From: Abyssibius alkaniclasticus
GTDB taxonomy: Bacteria > Pseudomonadota > Alphaproteobacteria > Rhodobacterales > Rhodobacteraceae
NCBI RefSeq assembly: GCF_020447305.1
Contig: NZ_CP095732.1
Coordinates: forward strand, 2,450,501 to 2,514,500
Direction of reading: 5' to 3'
DNA: 64,000 nt
The notes beneath the pieces were generated by a model that saw nothing but the letters and a program-made list of their open reading frames with translations, was not told where the DNA came from and made no database searches. Of this stretch, positions 26,718 through 35,278 are shown piece after piece; positions within the stretch are counted from its first letter, which is position 1; each line of letters starts with the position of its first letter. Both the position numbers and the translations under genes were made by a program.

Positions 26718-27494
26718 ATGGATTTGGGAATTTCAGGAAAAACCGCAATTGTCTGCGCAGGCTCGCGCGGGCTGGGGCGGGGTTGCGCCGAGGCGCTGGC
26801 CGATGCCGGTGTGAAAATCGTGCTGAACGGGCGCGATGCCGAGGTTTTGGCGCGCACTGCCGCCGAGATGCGCGCCAAGGGGGCCGATGTGGTTGAGGTT
26901 GCCGCCGATATCACCACCGAAGCGGGGCGCGCGGCGGTTCTGGCCGCTGCACCGGCCCCTGACATTCTTGTCACCAATGCCGGCGGCCCGCCCCCGGGAC
27001 TGTGGAGCGACTGGGAGCGCGAGGATTTCATCAAGGCGCTGGATGCCAACATGCTCACCCCCATCGCGCTGATGAAGGCCGTGCTGCCGGGGATGATCGA
27101 TCGCGGCTGGGGGCGCGTTGTGAATATCACCAGCCAGTCGGTCAAGACGCCGATTGGCGTGCTGGGCCTGTCAAACGCGGCGCGCGCCGGGCTTACGGGC
27201 TATGTGGCGGGCACATCGCGGCAGGTTGCGGGCAAGGGGGTTGTCATCAACAACCTGCTGCCCGGCATTCATGCAACCGACCGCGCCATCCAGCTTGACG
27301 GCGGGGTTGCCAGGAACACCGGAAAATCCATTGAAGAGGCACGCGCCGCGCGCGAAGCCACAATCCCCGCAGGCCGCTATGGCACTGCCGAGGAATTTGG
27401 CGCCACATGTGCCTTCATGTGTTCGCAATATGCCGGTTACATGATCGGGCAGAATATTTTGCTCGACGGTGGCGGGTTCAATTCCACAATGTAG
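26718..27494 (+). CDS. SDR-fold oxidoreductase homologue with altered catalytic residues
   Basis: The 258-residue protein has the Rossmann opening ISGKTAIVCAGSRGLGRGCA, the structural NAG in LVTNAGGPPPG and the conserved serine in NITSQSV (about 139). At the place of the YxxxK dyad, 13 residues after the serine, it reads SNAAR, so both the tyrosine and the lysine are replaced. This degenerate pattern is known in a subgroup of 3-oxoacyl-ACP-reductase-like proteins, whose activity is unclear. The ATG at 26718 is preferred because AAGGA is spaced well; ATG 26712 overlaps the upstream stop. Confidence 0.85.
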   Translation: MDLGISGKTAIVCAGSRGLGRGCAEALADAGVKIVLNGRDAEVLARTAAEMRAKGADVVEVAADITTEAGRAAVLAAAPAPDILVTNAGGPPPGLWSDWEREDFIKALDANMLTPIALMKAVLPGMIDRGWGRVVNITSQSVKTPIGVLGLSNAARAGLTGYVAGTSRQVAGKGVVINNLLPGIHATDRAIQLDGGVARNTGKSIEEARAAREATIPAGRYGTAEEFGATCAFMCSQYAGYMIGQNILLDGGGFNSTM

Positions 27495-27559
27495 CCCCTG
27501 CTTGTGCCTGGGCTGGCGGCTTGCTATCAGCTTACCTGATGAAATGAATCGGAATTGCT

Positions 27560-28645
27560 ATGCAGGCTGCAACCATCGCACCGCCGCGCCTGGAGCTGCG
27601 CAATATCTGCCGCCAGTTTGGCGGGCGGCGTGTGGTGGATGGCGTGAACCTGGAACTTCAGCCGGGGCAGGTGACCTGCCTGCTTGGCCCCTCGGGTTGC
27701 GGAAAATCGACCACCTTGCGCATTGCCGCCGGGGTTGACCAGCAAGACAGCGGCGATGTGCTGGTCGATGGCACGCTGATATCCGATGCAACAACCCATA
27801 TGCCACCCGAATTGCGCGGCATTGGCATGATGTTTCAGGATTTCGCGCTTTTCCCGCATTTGAGCGTTTTGCAAAACGTGGCTTTCGGGCTGAAGGGGGC
27901 GGGCAAGCCCGGGCGCGCCATGCAGGAATTGCGCCGCGTGGGGCTGGAACATCTGGCCAGCGCCTATCCGCACACGCTTTCAGGCGGCGAGCAGCAGCGC
28001 GTGGCTTTGGCACGTGCCCTGGCCCCAAACCCGCGCATCATGCTGATGGATGAGCCGTTTTCCGGGCTCGACAACCGCTTGCGCGACGGGATTCGCGATG
28101 AAACCCTGACAATTCTCAAAGACGAGGGCGCGGCGGTGCTGCTTGTCACCCACGAGCCCGAAGAGGCCATGCGCATGGCCGATAATATTGCGCTTATGCG
28201 CGACGGGCGCATCGTGCAGCAGGGCGCGCCCTATAATATTTACAATGCGCCAACCGACAGGCAGGCGGCGGCGTTCTTCTCGGATATCAATGTCATTCCC
28301 GGCGCGGTGCGCAACATGCAAACCGAAACCGCCTTTGGCCACTTCCTCACCCCCGCTCTGGCCGATGGCACGGCAGTGGATATCGTCATCCGCCCCCAGC
28401 ACCTGAAAATCGACTTTGACCGTTCGGGCAAAGGCCCGCTGCCCACCCCGCAAGATGGCGTGCCCGCCTGTGGCCATGTGCAGCGTGCCCGCTTTCTGGG
28501 CGGCAACTCGCTGGTGGATCTGGTCATGGAACATGACGGGGCGGTGTTGCGCGCCTCGGTTCCCGGGGTATTTATGCCCGCCGCCGGCACGCGGCTCTGG
28601 CTAAGCCTGCGGCGCGACCGCTGTTTCGTATTTCCACGCAGCTAG
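27560..28645 (+). CDS. ABC transporter ATP-binding protein, Fe(III)/FbpC-like
   Basis: The 361-residue protein has Walker A GPSGCGKSTT, the Q-loop region FQDFALFPHLSVLQNVAFG, the signature LSGGEQQR, Walker B IMLMDEPFSGLD and the switch VTHEPEEAMRMAD. A carboxyl-terminal regulatory (TOBE-like) domain lies from about residue 240. This layout resembles the ATPases of iron(III), spermidine or phosphonate importers, and FbpC is the closest by eye. No permease or binding protein lies beside it, so its partner genes must be elsewhere. It follows the SDR gene by 65 bases, and a 116-base gap separates it from tatA. Confidence 0.88.
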   Translation: MQAATIAPPRLELRNICRQFGGRRVVDGVNLELQPGQVTCLLGPSGCGKSTTLRIAAGVDQQDSGDVLVDGTLISDATTHMPPELRGIGMMFQDFALFPHLSVLQNVAFGLKGAGKPGRAMQELRRVGLEHLASAYPHTLSGGEQQRVALARALAPNPRIMLMDEPFSGLDNRLRDGIRDETLTILKDEGAAVLLVTHEPEEAMRMADNIALMRDGRIVQQGAPYNIYNAPTDRQAAAFFSDINVIPGAVRNMQTETAFGHFLTPALADGTAVDIVIRPQHLKIDFDRSGKGPLPTPQDGVPACGHVQRARFLGGNSLVDLVMEHDGAVLRASVPGVFMPAAGTRLWLSLRRDRCFVFPRS

Positions 28646-28761
28646 GGCGCAAATTTCGTTCATAAAGTGGTGTTGCGCGCCAATTGGGGTTTGAACCCGC
28701 CCGCATGAAGCCTTAGATAGTTGATGTGAACGGGCCAACTGGCCCGGTTGGGAGAAAACAC

Positions 28762-28983
28762 ATGTTGAACAATATCGGCCTTCCTGGCCTGCTGCTTATC
28801 ACCGTTGTCGTGCTGGTCCTGTTTGGGCGTGGCAAAATTTCGTCGCTGATGGGCGAAATCGGCAAGGGGATCACCAGCTTCAAAAAAGGTGTCAAAGAGG
28901 GCAATAGCGAAATTGAAGCCGCCGCCGCCGATGACGCGGTGGATGTGACACCGGCCAGTGAACCGGAAAAAGACAAAGCCTAA
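28762..28983 (+). CDS. tatA: Sec-independent protein translocase subunit TatA
   Basis: TatA forms the pore for folded proteins with twin-arginine signals. The 73-residue protein has the short amino-terminal transmembrane helix (GLPGLLLITVVVLVLFGRGK, residues 6-25), the family FGRGKI hinge, an amphipathic helix (ISSLMGEIGKGITSFKKGVK) and an acidic tail. GGGAG lies 8-12 bases ahead of ATG 28762. A 6-bp hairpin (CGGGCC and GGCCCG, 28731-28746) sits just before the ribosome site and could affect translation. It begins the tatABC operon. Confidence 0.96.
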   Translation: MLNNIGLPGLLLITVVVLVLFGRGKISSLMGEIGKGITSFKKGVKEGNSEIEAAAADDAVDVTPASEPEKDKA

Positions 28984-29012
28984 GGCGCCCTGATTGGCGG
29001 GAGCCTTGAGAG

Positions 29013-29627
29013 ATGTTTGATATCGGCTGGACCGAACTGATGTTGATCGGGATTGTGGCGCTGATCGTGATCGGCCCCAAGGACCTGCCCAACATGTTCC
29101 GCACGCTTGGCCAATTCGTTGGCAAGGCGCGGCGAATGGCGCGCGAATTTCAGCGCTCGATGGAAGATGCCGCCGATGAGGCGGGAATTTCCGAAGCCAC
29201 CAGAAGCATTTCGAACCTGAAAAAGGCCGACCCGCTGGGGCTGAACGCCATCAAGGACAGCAACAAGAAATACACCGAAAGCATTCTGGCCACGCGCGAG
29301 GCGAAAATCGCCGAAAAGGCCGAAAAAGAAGCCACTGCCGCCACACCGGCTGCGGCGGGAAATGCCGCAACAAGCGCCCCCAAGGTGAAAGAACCCGCCG
29401 CACAGCCCGCGCCTGAAACGCCCGCACCGAAAACGCCCGCACCGAAAAAGCCCGCACCGAAAAAGCCCGCGGCTAAAAAGGCTCCGGCCAAAACAGCAGC
29501 CAAAACCGCCCCAAAAACTGTGGCCAAAAAACCAGCCGCGAAAGCGGCCGCAAAAACCGCCACCAAGCCCAAAACAGCAAAACCCAAGGCGGCCACGGCC
29601 CCCGTTGCCCGCGGTGAGGATGCATAA
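29013..29627 (+). CDS. tatB: Sec-independent protein translocase subunit TatB
   Basis: TatB, with TatC, receives twin-arginine substrates. The 204-residue protein begins [20 protein letters not shown] with the conserved glutamate at residue 8, followed by [20 protein letters not shown]. The amphipathic helix continues to about residue 75. The last ~90 residues are a Lys/Ala/Pro-rich low-complexity tail (PAPKK repeats) encoded by a 15-bp tandem repeat. The stop shares TAATG with tatC. The tail is longer than in E. coli TatB (171 residues in total). Confidence 0.95.
   Translation: MFDIGWTELMLIGIVALIVIGPKDLPNMFRTLGQFVGKARRMAREFQRSMEDAADEAGISEATRSISNLKKADPLGLNAIKDSNKKYTESILATREAKIAEKAEKEATAATPAAAGNAATSAPKVKEPAAQPAPETPAPKTPAPKKPAPKKPAAKKAPAKTAAKTAPKTVAKKPAAKAAAKTATKPKTAKPKAATAPVARGEDA
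29421..29480. repeat. 15-bp tandem repeat in the TatB tail
   Basis: The unit CCCGCACCGAAAAAG runs about four times (29421-29435 with one change, 29436-29450, 29451-29465, then a divergent copy to 29480), and a fifth degenerate copy lies just upstream. It encodes the pentapeptide PAPKK. The periodicity keeps the frame, so length changes should be tolerated. Confidence 0.88.
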
Positions 29628-30529
29628 TGGCCGTCAAGGACGAGATTGACGATACCGCCGCGCCGCTGATGGAGCATCTGGCCGAGCTGCGCAAACGGCT
29701 CATCTATTCGGTGATTGCCTTTATCGTTGGCATGATTGTCACCTTCACCTTCGGCAGCCAGATCCTCGACTTTCTGCTCATGCCGATTGAAAGCACCATG
29801 CGTTCGCTTGGCAATGACAATCCGGTCATGCAATACACCGCGCCGCAGGAATATTTCTTCACGCTCATCCGCATTTCTATGGTGGGCGGGCTGGCGCTTG
29901 GCTTTCCGGTAATTGCCTACCAGCTTTGGCGCTTTGTGGCGCCGGGGCTTTATCGCTCCGAGCAGGGGGCGTTCTTGCCCTTCCTCATCGCATCGCCCGC
30001 CTTGTTCCTGCTGGGCGCGAGTTTTGCGCATTACGTGGTCATTCCGCTGGCGATGACCTTCTTTCTGGGCTTTGCCGATGTGCCTTCACTGCTTGCAGCC
30101 CTTGTGGGCACGGCTGAAACCCTGCCCGAAACCATGCCAGTCACCGATGCCGGAATTGACATCGTTTTCAACGGCAAGGTCAACGAAACGCTTGATATCA
30201 CGTTGAAAATGATCGTGGCTTTCGGGCTGTGCTTCCAGCTTCCCGTGCTGCTCACCCTTATGGGCAAGGCGGGGCTTGTCTCATCTGCCGGGCTTGGCAA
30301 TACCCGAAAATACGCGGTTGTGGGCATTTTGCTGCTTGCCGCCATCGTAACCCCGCCCGATGTGGTGACACAGGTCATCCTGTTTTCTGTCGTCTACGGG
30401 CTTTACGAAATTTCGATTCTTCTTGTCAAAATGGTCGAGAAAAAGCGCGAGGAAAAACTGCGCGAAGACGGTTATTACGATGATGAGGACGAGGCGGAAA
30501 CCGAAGCCGGTGCCAAGGCCGAAGAATGA
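29627..30529 (+). CDS. tatC: Sec-independent protein translocase subunit TatC
   Basis: TatC is the six-span membrane receptor for twin-arginine signals. The 300-residue protein shows the conserved amino end APLMEHLAELRKRLIYSVIA, the early loop QYTAPQEYFFTLIRISMVGG and the span FPVIAYQLWRFVAPGLYRSE, then ALLAAIVTPPDVVTQVILF-type carboxyl spans. It has an insertion around residues 145-180 (VGTAETLPETMPVTDAGIDI region) relative to E. coli TatC, and a charged acidic tail. It overlaps tatB by one base and the DUF815 gene by ATGA. Confidence 0.96.
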   Translation: MAVKDEIDDTAAPLMEHLAELRKRLIYSVIAFIVGMIVTFTFGSQILDFLLMPIESTMRSLGNDNPVMQYTAPQEYFFTLIRISMVGGLALGFPVIAYQLWRFVAPGLYRSEQGAFLPFLIASPALFLLGASFAHYVVIPLAMTFFLGFADVPSLLAALVGTAETLPETMPVTDAGIDIVFNGKVNETLDITLKMIVAFGLCFQLPVLLTLMGKAGLVSSAGLGNTRKYAVVGILLLAAIVTPPDVVTQVILFSVVYGLYEISILLVKMVEKKREEKLREDGYYDDEDEAETEAGAKAEE

Positions 30530-31362
30530 GCAAGGCCACAAAACGCATTGCCGCCGCGCTTGAACGCATGGCCCCGCCGCCGGTCTCCACGCCCGATTTT
30601 GCCGCCAGCACCGCCTTTGTCTGGGAGGTGGAGCCAGACAATCTGCGCCCGGTGCCCAAAATATCGCGCGTCGACATTGGCCTGCTGCACGGGGTGGACC
30701 GCGCGCGCGACACTTTGCTGACCAACACCCGGCATTTTGCCCGCGGCTTTGGTGCCAATAACGTGCTGCTGTGGGGTGCGCGCGGCATGGGCAAATCCTC
30801 GCTTGTGAAGGCGGTTCATGCGGCGGCCGATGAGTTTGGCACGCTCAAGCTGATCGAAATTCACCGCGAAGACCTGCCAAGCATTGGCCGCTTGCTCACG
30901 CATCTGCGCGGGGCAAAGGCGCAATTCCTGCTGTTTTGCGATGATCTGAGCTTTGAGCATGATGATGCGCATTACAAAAGCCTGAAGGCCGTGCTGGATG
31001 GCGGCATCGAGGGCCGGCCCGAAAATGTGCTGATCTATGCCACATCGAACCGCCGCCACCTGATGCCGCGCGATATGATCGACAATGAACGCTCTACCGC
31101 CATAAACCCCGGTGAAGCGGTGGAAGAAAAGGTTTCGCTATCCGACCGTTTCGGCCTGTGGCTCGGCTTCCACCCCTGTAGTCAGGACCAGTATCTGGCC
31201 ATGATTCGCGGCTATTGCGCGCATTACGGGCTGGAGATTTCCGACGAGGATTTACGCGCCGAAGCCATTGAATGGCAGCAGACACGCGGCGCACGTTCGG
31301 GCCGCGTGGCCTGGCAATATGTGCAGGATCTGGCTGGCCGGCGCGGCCAGTCGCTTTCCTGA
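30526..31362 (+). CDS. DUF815 AAA-type ATP-binding protein
   Basis: The 278-residue protein is a P-loop ATPase of the DUF815 family. Walker A is WGARGMGKSS near residue 84, Walker B is LLFCDDLSF near residue 133, and a sensor-like YATSNRRHL follows. The late segment RFGLWLGFHPCSQDQYL is also characteristic. The biological role of the family is not known. It overlaps tatC by four bases (ATGA), so it is co-translated with the Tat operon, which may hint at assembly or quality control of exported proteins. It ends 7 bases before convergent nlpD. Confidence 0.85.
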   Translation: MSKATKRIAAALERMAPPPVSTPDFAASTAFVWEVEPDNLRPVPKISRVDIGLLHGVDRARDTLLTNTRHFARGFGANNVLLWGARGMGKSSLVKAVHAAADEFGTLKLIEIHREDLPSIGRLLTHLRGAKAQFLLFCDDLSFEHDDAHYKSLKAVLDGGIEGRPENVLIYATSNRRHLMPRDMIDNERSTAINPGEAVEEKVSLSDRFGLWLGFHPCSQDQYLAMIRGYCAHYGLEISDEDLRAEAIEWQQTRGARSGRVAWQYVQDLAGRRGQSLS

Positions 31363-31369
31363 ACCGCGC

Positions 31370-32455
31370 CTAGCGCATGAAGGGCGCCGGGTCTACAGCC
31401 GTATTCCCGCGCCGCACTTCAAAATGCAAGGTCGGGTTGTCGGCAGGGGCGACCACGGCGATCACCTGTCCGGCACTGACCGACTGACCCTGTGAAACCT
31501 TGACATCGGCAACGCGCGCATAAACCGTGATGAAATTGTCATCATGGCGCACAAGCACGATTGTGCCCAAACCGCCGGTGGAATTCGAGATAAGCGCAAT
31601 GGTGCCCGCAGCGGCGGCGCGCACTTCGGCACCCGCGCGCGCGCTATAATTGATGCCCTCGTTGCTGGCCGAATAGCCGCGCGCCACCGTGCCATCAACC
31701 GGCTGAGCAAAGCGCGCAGTGCTTGCGGCGGGCGGCGGTGTTGTCGCGGCAGGCGGGGTGGCGGTGGCTGTAGTTGTCGTGCTGGCAGGCGGCTGCGGGG
31801 GTGCCACAGCCGTGGTTGCGGGCGGTGTCGCGGCAGGCGGTGTTGCCGGGGGGGTTGCGGCAATGCTGGTATCGGGCACCGGAATGATCAGCTGTTGGCC
31901 GGGGCGCACGGCCAGATCGGGGCCCAGCCCGTTCCAGCTGGCCAGCGCAGTCACCGAAACATTGTATTGCCGCGCAATCGAATAGGCGGTGTCGCCCGAT
32001 TCCACCCTGTGGCGAATCGGGTCTGTCGGGCTGCCTACGCTGCCAGACGAGCCACCGGCATTTTCAATCGCGCTTACCGCAATATCCTCTGACCAACCCG
32101 AAGGTCCGGCGGCAACCGCGCCGCCCACATTGACGGGCAGGGCCAGAACCTCGCCGGTATTGGGCGCATAGGTCAAAGGCAGGCCGTTATGGCGGGCAAG
32201 GGACTCGGGCGAAATGCCCACGCGATTGGCGAGCGTGGTAATCGTATCGCCCGCCCGCGCCACAACCACCTGATAGGTTTCATAGGTGATCACGCCGCGC
32301 GCATCGGGCGTTTGCCGGTCAATCGAGGGCACGGCGATAGGGTCGCGGCGGAACACATCGCTGGCCGCGCCAAGATCAAACCCGCCCGCACAGCCACCAA
32401 GGGCCAGAACCGAGACGCCTGCCATACAGAGTTTGGAAAATTTCATGCTGGTCAT
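31370..32455 (-). CDS. nlpD: LysM/degenerate M23 lipoprotein, NlpD-like amidase activator
   Basis: The 361-residue protein has a lipoprotein signal ending in the lipobox LALGGC. Two LysM peptidoglycan-binding domains follow (about 57-108 and 148-192), then a Pro/Thr/Ala-rich linker and a LytM/M23 domain (about 255-360). The zinc ligands of active M23 enzymes are lost: the HxxxD position reads GINYS, the YAHL position reads YARV and the HLH position reads TLH. This is the pattern of NlpD/EnvC proteins that activate cell-wall amidases at division. The surE-pcm-nlpD order matches enterobacteria. ATG 32455 is used; ATG 32446 is an alternative. Confidence 0.9.
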   Translation of the reverse strand: MTSMKFSKLCMAGVSVLALGGCAGGFDLGAASDVFRRDPIAVPSIDRQTPDARGVITYETYQVVVARAGDTITTLANRVGISPESLARHNGLPLTYAPNTGEVLALPVNVGGAVAAGPSGWSEDIAVSAIENAGGSSGSVGSPTDPIRHRVESGDTAYSIARQYNVSVTALASWNGLGPDLAVRPGQQLIIPVPDTSIAATPPATPPAATPPATTAVAPPQPPASTTTTATATPPAATTPPPAASTARFAQPVDGTVARGYSASNEGINYSARAGAEVRAAAAGTIALISNSTGGLGTIVLVRHDDNFITVYARVADVKVSQGQSVSAGQVIAVVAPADNPTLHFEVRRGNTAVDPAPFMR

Positions 32456-32458
32456 CTT

Positions 32459-32478
32459 TTCTTGCCTCTTCTTGCCTC
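32459..32478. repeat. Perfect 10-bp tandem duplication ahead of nlpD
   Basis: TTCTTGCCTC occurs twice head to tail (GAGGCAAGAA read with nlpD), directly before the nlpD start. The duplication doubles a GAGG ribosome-site-like core. It may alter translation of nlpD or be a chance slippage product. Confidence 0.6.
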
Positions 32479-32504
32479 AATGATCCGCCGGTTATCCGGT
32501 CTGC

Positions 32505-33146
32505 TTACTCGACATCCGCCGCGACGCCTTCCATCAGCGGCACGAAACGCACTTCGCCAAGCTCGCTATATTCAAGCCCGCTTTCGGTTTTTACCACTTT
32601 TATGAGCGTTTGCACAGTGTCGGACTGGCCAACAGGCAGCACCATAATCCCGCCTACGCGGAGTTGTGCCAACAGGGGGGCGGGCGGGTCTTCGGCGGCG
32701 GCGGTCAGCAAAATCCGGTCGAACGGGGCCTGTTCGGGCAACCCGCGCGAGCCGTCATCGGCGATGACCACCACATTCACAAGGCCGAATTCCTGCAACA
32801 CGCGCGTGGCGGCGCGGGCCAGCGGGCGGTGGCGTTCGACCGTGTAGACACGCCGCGCCAGTTTGGACAGAATCGCCGCCTGATAGCCCGAGCCCGTGCC
32901 GATTTCCAGCACCTTGCAGCGCGGGGTGATTTCCAGCATCTGCGTCATCAAGGCCACAACCGAAGGCTGGCTGATGGTTTGCCCGCAGGCAATGGGCAGC
33001 GGCACATCCTCATGCGCGCGCGCCTTGAAAACACCCGACAGGAACGCATCGCGCGGCAGCGATTCCATCGCCGCCAGCACATTCTTGTCGGTAATCCCGT
33101 GCTGGCGCAGGGTCAGCAGAAACTGCATGGTGTTTTCGTCGATCAA
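32505..33146 (-). CDS. pcm: Protein-L-isoaspartate O-methyltransferase
   Basis: Pcm methylates isoaspartyl residues in damaged proteins with SAM. The catalytic-pocket segment [13 protein letters not shown] and the SAM motif [19 protein letters not shown] are clear, with [20 protein letters not shown] further on. A TTG at 33146 is taken as the start: AAGGGGGC lies 3-10 bases ahead, it overlaps the surE stop as TTGA, and it gives the six extra residues homologues usually have before MQFLL. The ATG at 33128 has no good ribosome site. The result is 213 residues. It sits in a surE-pcm-nlpD unit. Confidence 0.93.
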   Translation of the reverse strand: MIDENTMQFLLTLRQHGITDKNVLAAMESLPRDAFLSGVFKARAHEDVPLPIACGQTISQPSVVALMTQMLEITPRCKVLEIGTGSGYQAAILSKLARRVYTVERHRPLARAATRVLQEFGLVNVVVIADDGSRGLPEQAPFDRILLTAAAEDPPAPLLAQLRVGGIMVLPVGQSDTVQTLIKVVKTESGLEYSELGEVRFVPLMEGVAADVE

Positions 33147-33937
33147 ATTGCCCCCTTCAGCGCAGCGCCCAGATCGGCCAGCACATCGCGCGCGGTCAAA
33201 TTTGCCCGCAAGGGGGTGACGGTGCAATAGCCATCGCGCGATTCCCATGCGTCAGAGCCCTGCGCGGCAAGCGCATTGTCGGCATTATGTGTAACCCAGA
33301 GAAATTCGCGGTCATTGGGCGAGATTTCGGGCTTCACCCCGAAGCCGCCGCCCTTGCGCGCGCCCTGTTCGGTGGCCTTCAGCCCCTTCACCTGATCGGC
33401 GGGCAGGGGCGGGAAGTTGACGTTGTAAAACACTCCATAAGGCCCGTCCTGCCATGTGGCCGCTTCCAGCAAGCGGCGGATGATGGCCGGGCCGTGGGCA
33501 CGGGCGGCGGCAAACGGGTCGGGCAGGTTTACATTCTCCATGCCATAATATTGCGACATTGCGATAGAGCGCACACCGTGCAAGGCACCTTCGATCGCGG
33601 CACCGATCGTGCCGGAATACACTGTATCTTCTGCTACATTGTAACCGCGATTCACGCCCGAAAGCAGCAAATCGGGCGCCTTGCCGCGCAGAACATGGTG
33701 CAGACCGGCCAGCACACAATCGGCTGGTGCGCCTTCAACGGCAAAGCGGCGGGGGCCGCGTTCTTCAATCCGCATCGGGTGGATATATGAGATGCAATGA
33801 CCAACGCCGGATTGTTCGGTTGCCGGGGCAACAACCCAAATCTCGCCCTCCGGCCCGGCCAGGTTGCGCGCAATATCTTCGGCAGCGGCAAGACCGGGGG
33901 CAGTGATACCGTCGTCGTTCGTGATCAGAATGCGCAT
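33143..33937 (-). CDS. surE: 5'/3'-nucleotidase SurE
   Basis: SurE is a metal-dependent nucleotidase and exopolyphosphatase linked to stationary-phase survival. The 264-residue protein begins [16 protein letters not shown], where the paired aspartates in NDDG bind metal. [15 protein letters not shown] and [20 protein letters not shown] are the other active-site blocks. It overlaps pcm by TTGA. In many alphaproteobacteria surE lies beside serS; here the ModE-like gene and tupA lie between them. Confidence 0.96.
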   Translation of the reverse strand: MRILITNDDGITAPGLAAAEDIARNLAGPEGEIWVVAPATEQSGVGHCISYIHPMRIEERGPRRFAVEGAPADCVLAGLHHVLRGKAPDLLLSGVNRGYNVAEDTVYSGTIGAAIEGALHGVRSIAMSQYYGMENVNLPDPFAAARAHGPAIIRRLLEAATWQDGPYGVFYNVNFPPLPADQVKGLKATEQGARKGGGFGVKPEISPNDREFLWVTHNADNALAAQGSDAWESRDGYCTVTPLRANLTARDVLADLGAALKGAI

Positions 33938-34034
33938 AAATCCCCCGCTTGGTTTGCGCTTCTTTTAGGAAAGGCAAGCGGGGGCGTAAAGCCTAAGCGG
34001 CGTTTCGGGGTATTATTGCCACAAAGCGTTGCAA

Positions 34035-34433
34035 TCATGCGTCTCTTTGTCTGGATTCAAGCCAGTCGAGCAGGGGTTGCGCCGCCGCATTCACCGCCTC
34101 TTCATGCGCCTGGAACCGCGCGACAAGCTCGCCCCCCAGCGGTGTAAGCCTGCTGCCCCCCGCAGCAGCCCCCCCGCGCGAGGTTTCAAGCAAGGGTTCG
34201 GCAAAGCAGCGTTGCAGCGTTTCCAGCAGGAACCACGCGCGCCGGTAGCCAAGCCCCATTTCGCGCGCCGCCGCCGAAATAGACCCGGTTTCGGCCACCT
34301 TTTGCAGCAGCGCAATCTTGCCAGCCCCGATCATATCTTCGCGCACAAACACCCGAAACCGCGCGGCGGGATGGGCAAATCTATCGTCATCGGGCGGCAG
34401 GGTCGTCTTTTGGCGCCCACGCTTCGTTTTCAT
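34035..34433 (-). CDS. ModE-like molybdate-type winged-helix regulator (DNA-binding domain only)
   Basis: The 132-residue protein matches the amino-terminal domain of ModE: IGAGKIALLQKVAETGSISA, then AREMGLGYRRAWFLLETLQR and a late SRLTPLGGELVARF segment. It lacks the carboxyl-terminal molybdate-binding (Mop/TOBE) domains, so it may not sense oxyanion directly. It diverges from tupA by 62 bases that hold a Mo-box-like dyad. The pairing points to control of tungstate or molybdate uptake. The start ATG at 34433 has no strong ribosome site. Confidence 0.82.
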   Translation of the reverse strand: MKTKRGRQKTTLPPDDDRFAHPAARFRVFVREDMIGAGKIALLQKVAETGSISAAAREMGLGYRRAWFLLETLQRCFAEPLLETSRGGAAAGGSRLTPLGGELVARFQAHEEAVNAAAQPLLDWLESRQRDA

Positions 34434-34463
34434 CTTACGTCCTCGTTCGGCGCGGGTTAGAAC

Positions 34464-34480
34464 CGTTATGCACAGTAACG
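34464..34480. promoter_or_regulatory. Mo-box-like inverted repeat between the ModE-like gene and tupA
   Basis: CGTTATGCACAGTAACG is an inverted repeat with CGTTA and TAACG arms, in the 62-base divergent gap. Known ModE and MopA/MopB boxes contain CGnTAT and ATAACG half-sites, and here one arm fits exactly and the other has a single change. It lies 15 bases before the tupA start, where bound protein would block expression. Confidence 0.5.
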
Positions 34481-34495
34481 CATATCGGGAATATC

Positions 34496-35278
34496 ATGCG
34501 CAGCCTCATCCTTGCACTATCGTTGATTGCAGCGCCGCTGCAAGCTGGAACCATACTTATCCAATCCACCACCTCAACGCAAAATTCGGGTCTTTACAGC
34601 TATTTGCTGCCGATATTCACCGCAGAAACCGGGATCGAGGTGAATGTTGTGGCGGTTGGCACGGGCCAGGCCATTCGCAATGCGCAAAATGGCGATGCCG
34701 ATGTGCTGTTGGTGCATGACCAGGCCGCCGAAGAGGCATTTGTGGCCGAGGGCTACGGGCTGGAACGCTATAACCTGATGTATAACGACTTTGTGCTGAT
34801 CGGCCCCGAAGCCGACCCGGCGCAGGTGCAACTGGCCCCCAACCTTTCTGCCGCCCTGCAGGCAATCGCCAGCGCAGAAGCGCCCTTTATCAGCCGTGGC
34901 GATGACAGCGGCACCCACCGCGCCGAGCTTGGCTATTGGGCGACGGCGGGAATTGCCCCGGCAGGCGCCTGGTATCGCGAGGCGGGCGCGGGTATGGGCG
35001 CCACAATCCGCGTGGCGATTGAAAGCCAGGCCTATACGCTAAGCGACCGTGCCACATGGGTAAGCTATGGCGAAAAGCGCGATGCGGCGATTGTGTTTTC
35101 GGGCGATCCGGCCCTGTTCAACCAATACGGTATTATCGCGCTCAACCCCGAACGCTTTGCGCATGTGAACAGCGCCGATGCCGAAACCTTTATCGAATGG
35201 ATGCTGGGGGCAGGGCAGGCGCATATTGCCGCCTATCAGGTTGACGGGCAGCAACTGTTCTTTCCCAATGCCGATTAG
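34496..35278 (+). CDS. tupA: TupA-type tungstate ABC substrate-binding protein
   Basis: The 260-residue periplasmic protein has a signal peptide (residues 1-17, ending LQAG) and the family opening [20 protein letters not shown]. It also has [20 protein letters not shown] and [15 protein letters not shown]. These are the oxyanion-pocket segments of tungstate-binding TupA/WtpA-type proteins. The permease (tupB) and ATPase (tupC) genes that normally follow are absent: the serS stop overlaps its end by four bases. It is divergent from a ModE-like gene with a Mo-box-like site between, which supports tungstate or molybdate regulation. Confidence 0.88.
   Translation: MRSLILALSLIAAPLQAGTILIQSTTSTQNSGLYSYLLPIFTAETGIEVNVVAVGTGQAIRNAQNGDADVLLVHDQAAEEAFVAEGYGLERYNLMYNDFVLIGPEADPAQVQLAPNLSAALQAIASAEAPFISRGDDSGTHRAELGYWATAGIAPAGAWYREAGAGMGATIRVAIESQAYTLSDRATWVSYGEKRDAAIVFSGDPALFNQYGIIALNPERFAHVNSADAETFIEWMLGAGQAHIAAYQVDGQQLFFPNAD

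Noticed and set aside
28731-28746. Riboswitch in the tatA leader
   Set aside because: It is only a single 6-bp hairpin, with no multi-helix structure or known aptamer sequence.
29421-29480. CRISPR-like repeat array
   Set aside because: The 15-bp units are directly abutting without spacers and lie in the tatB coding frame.
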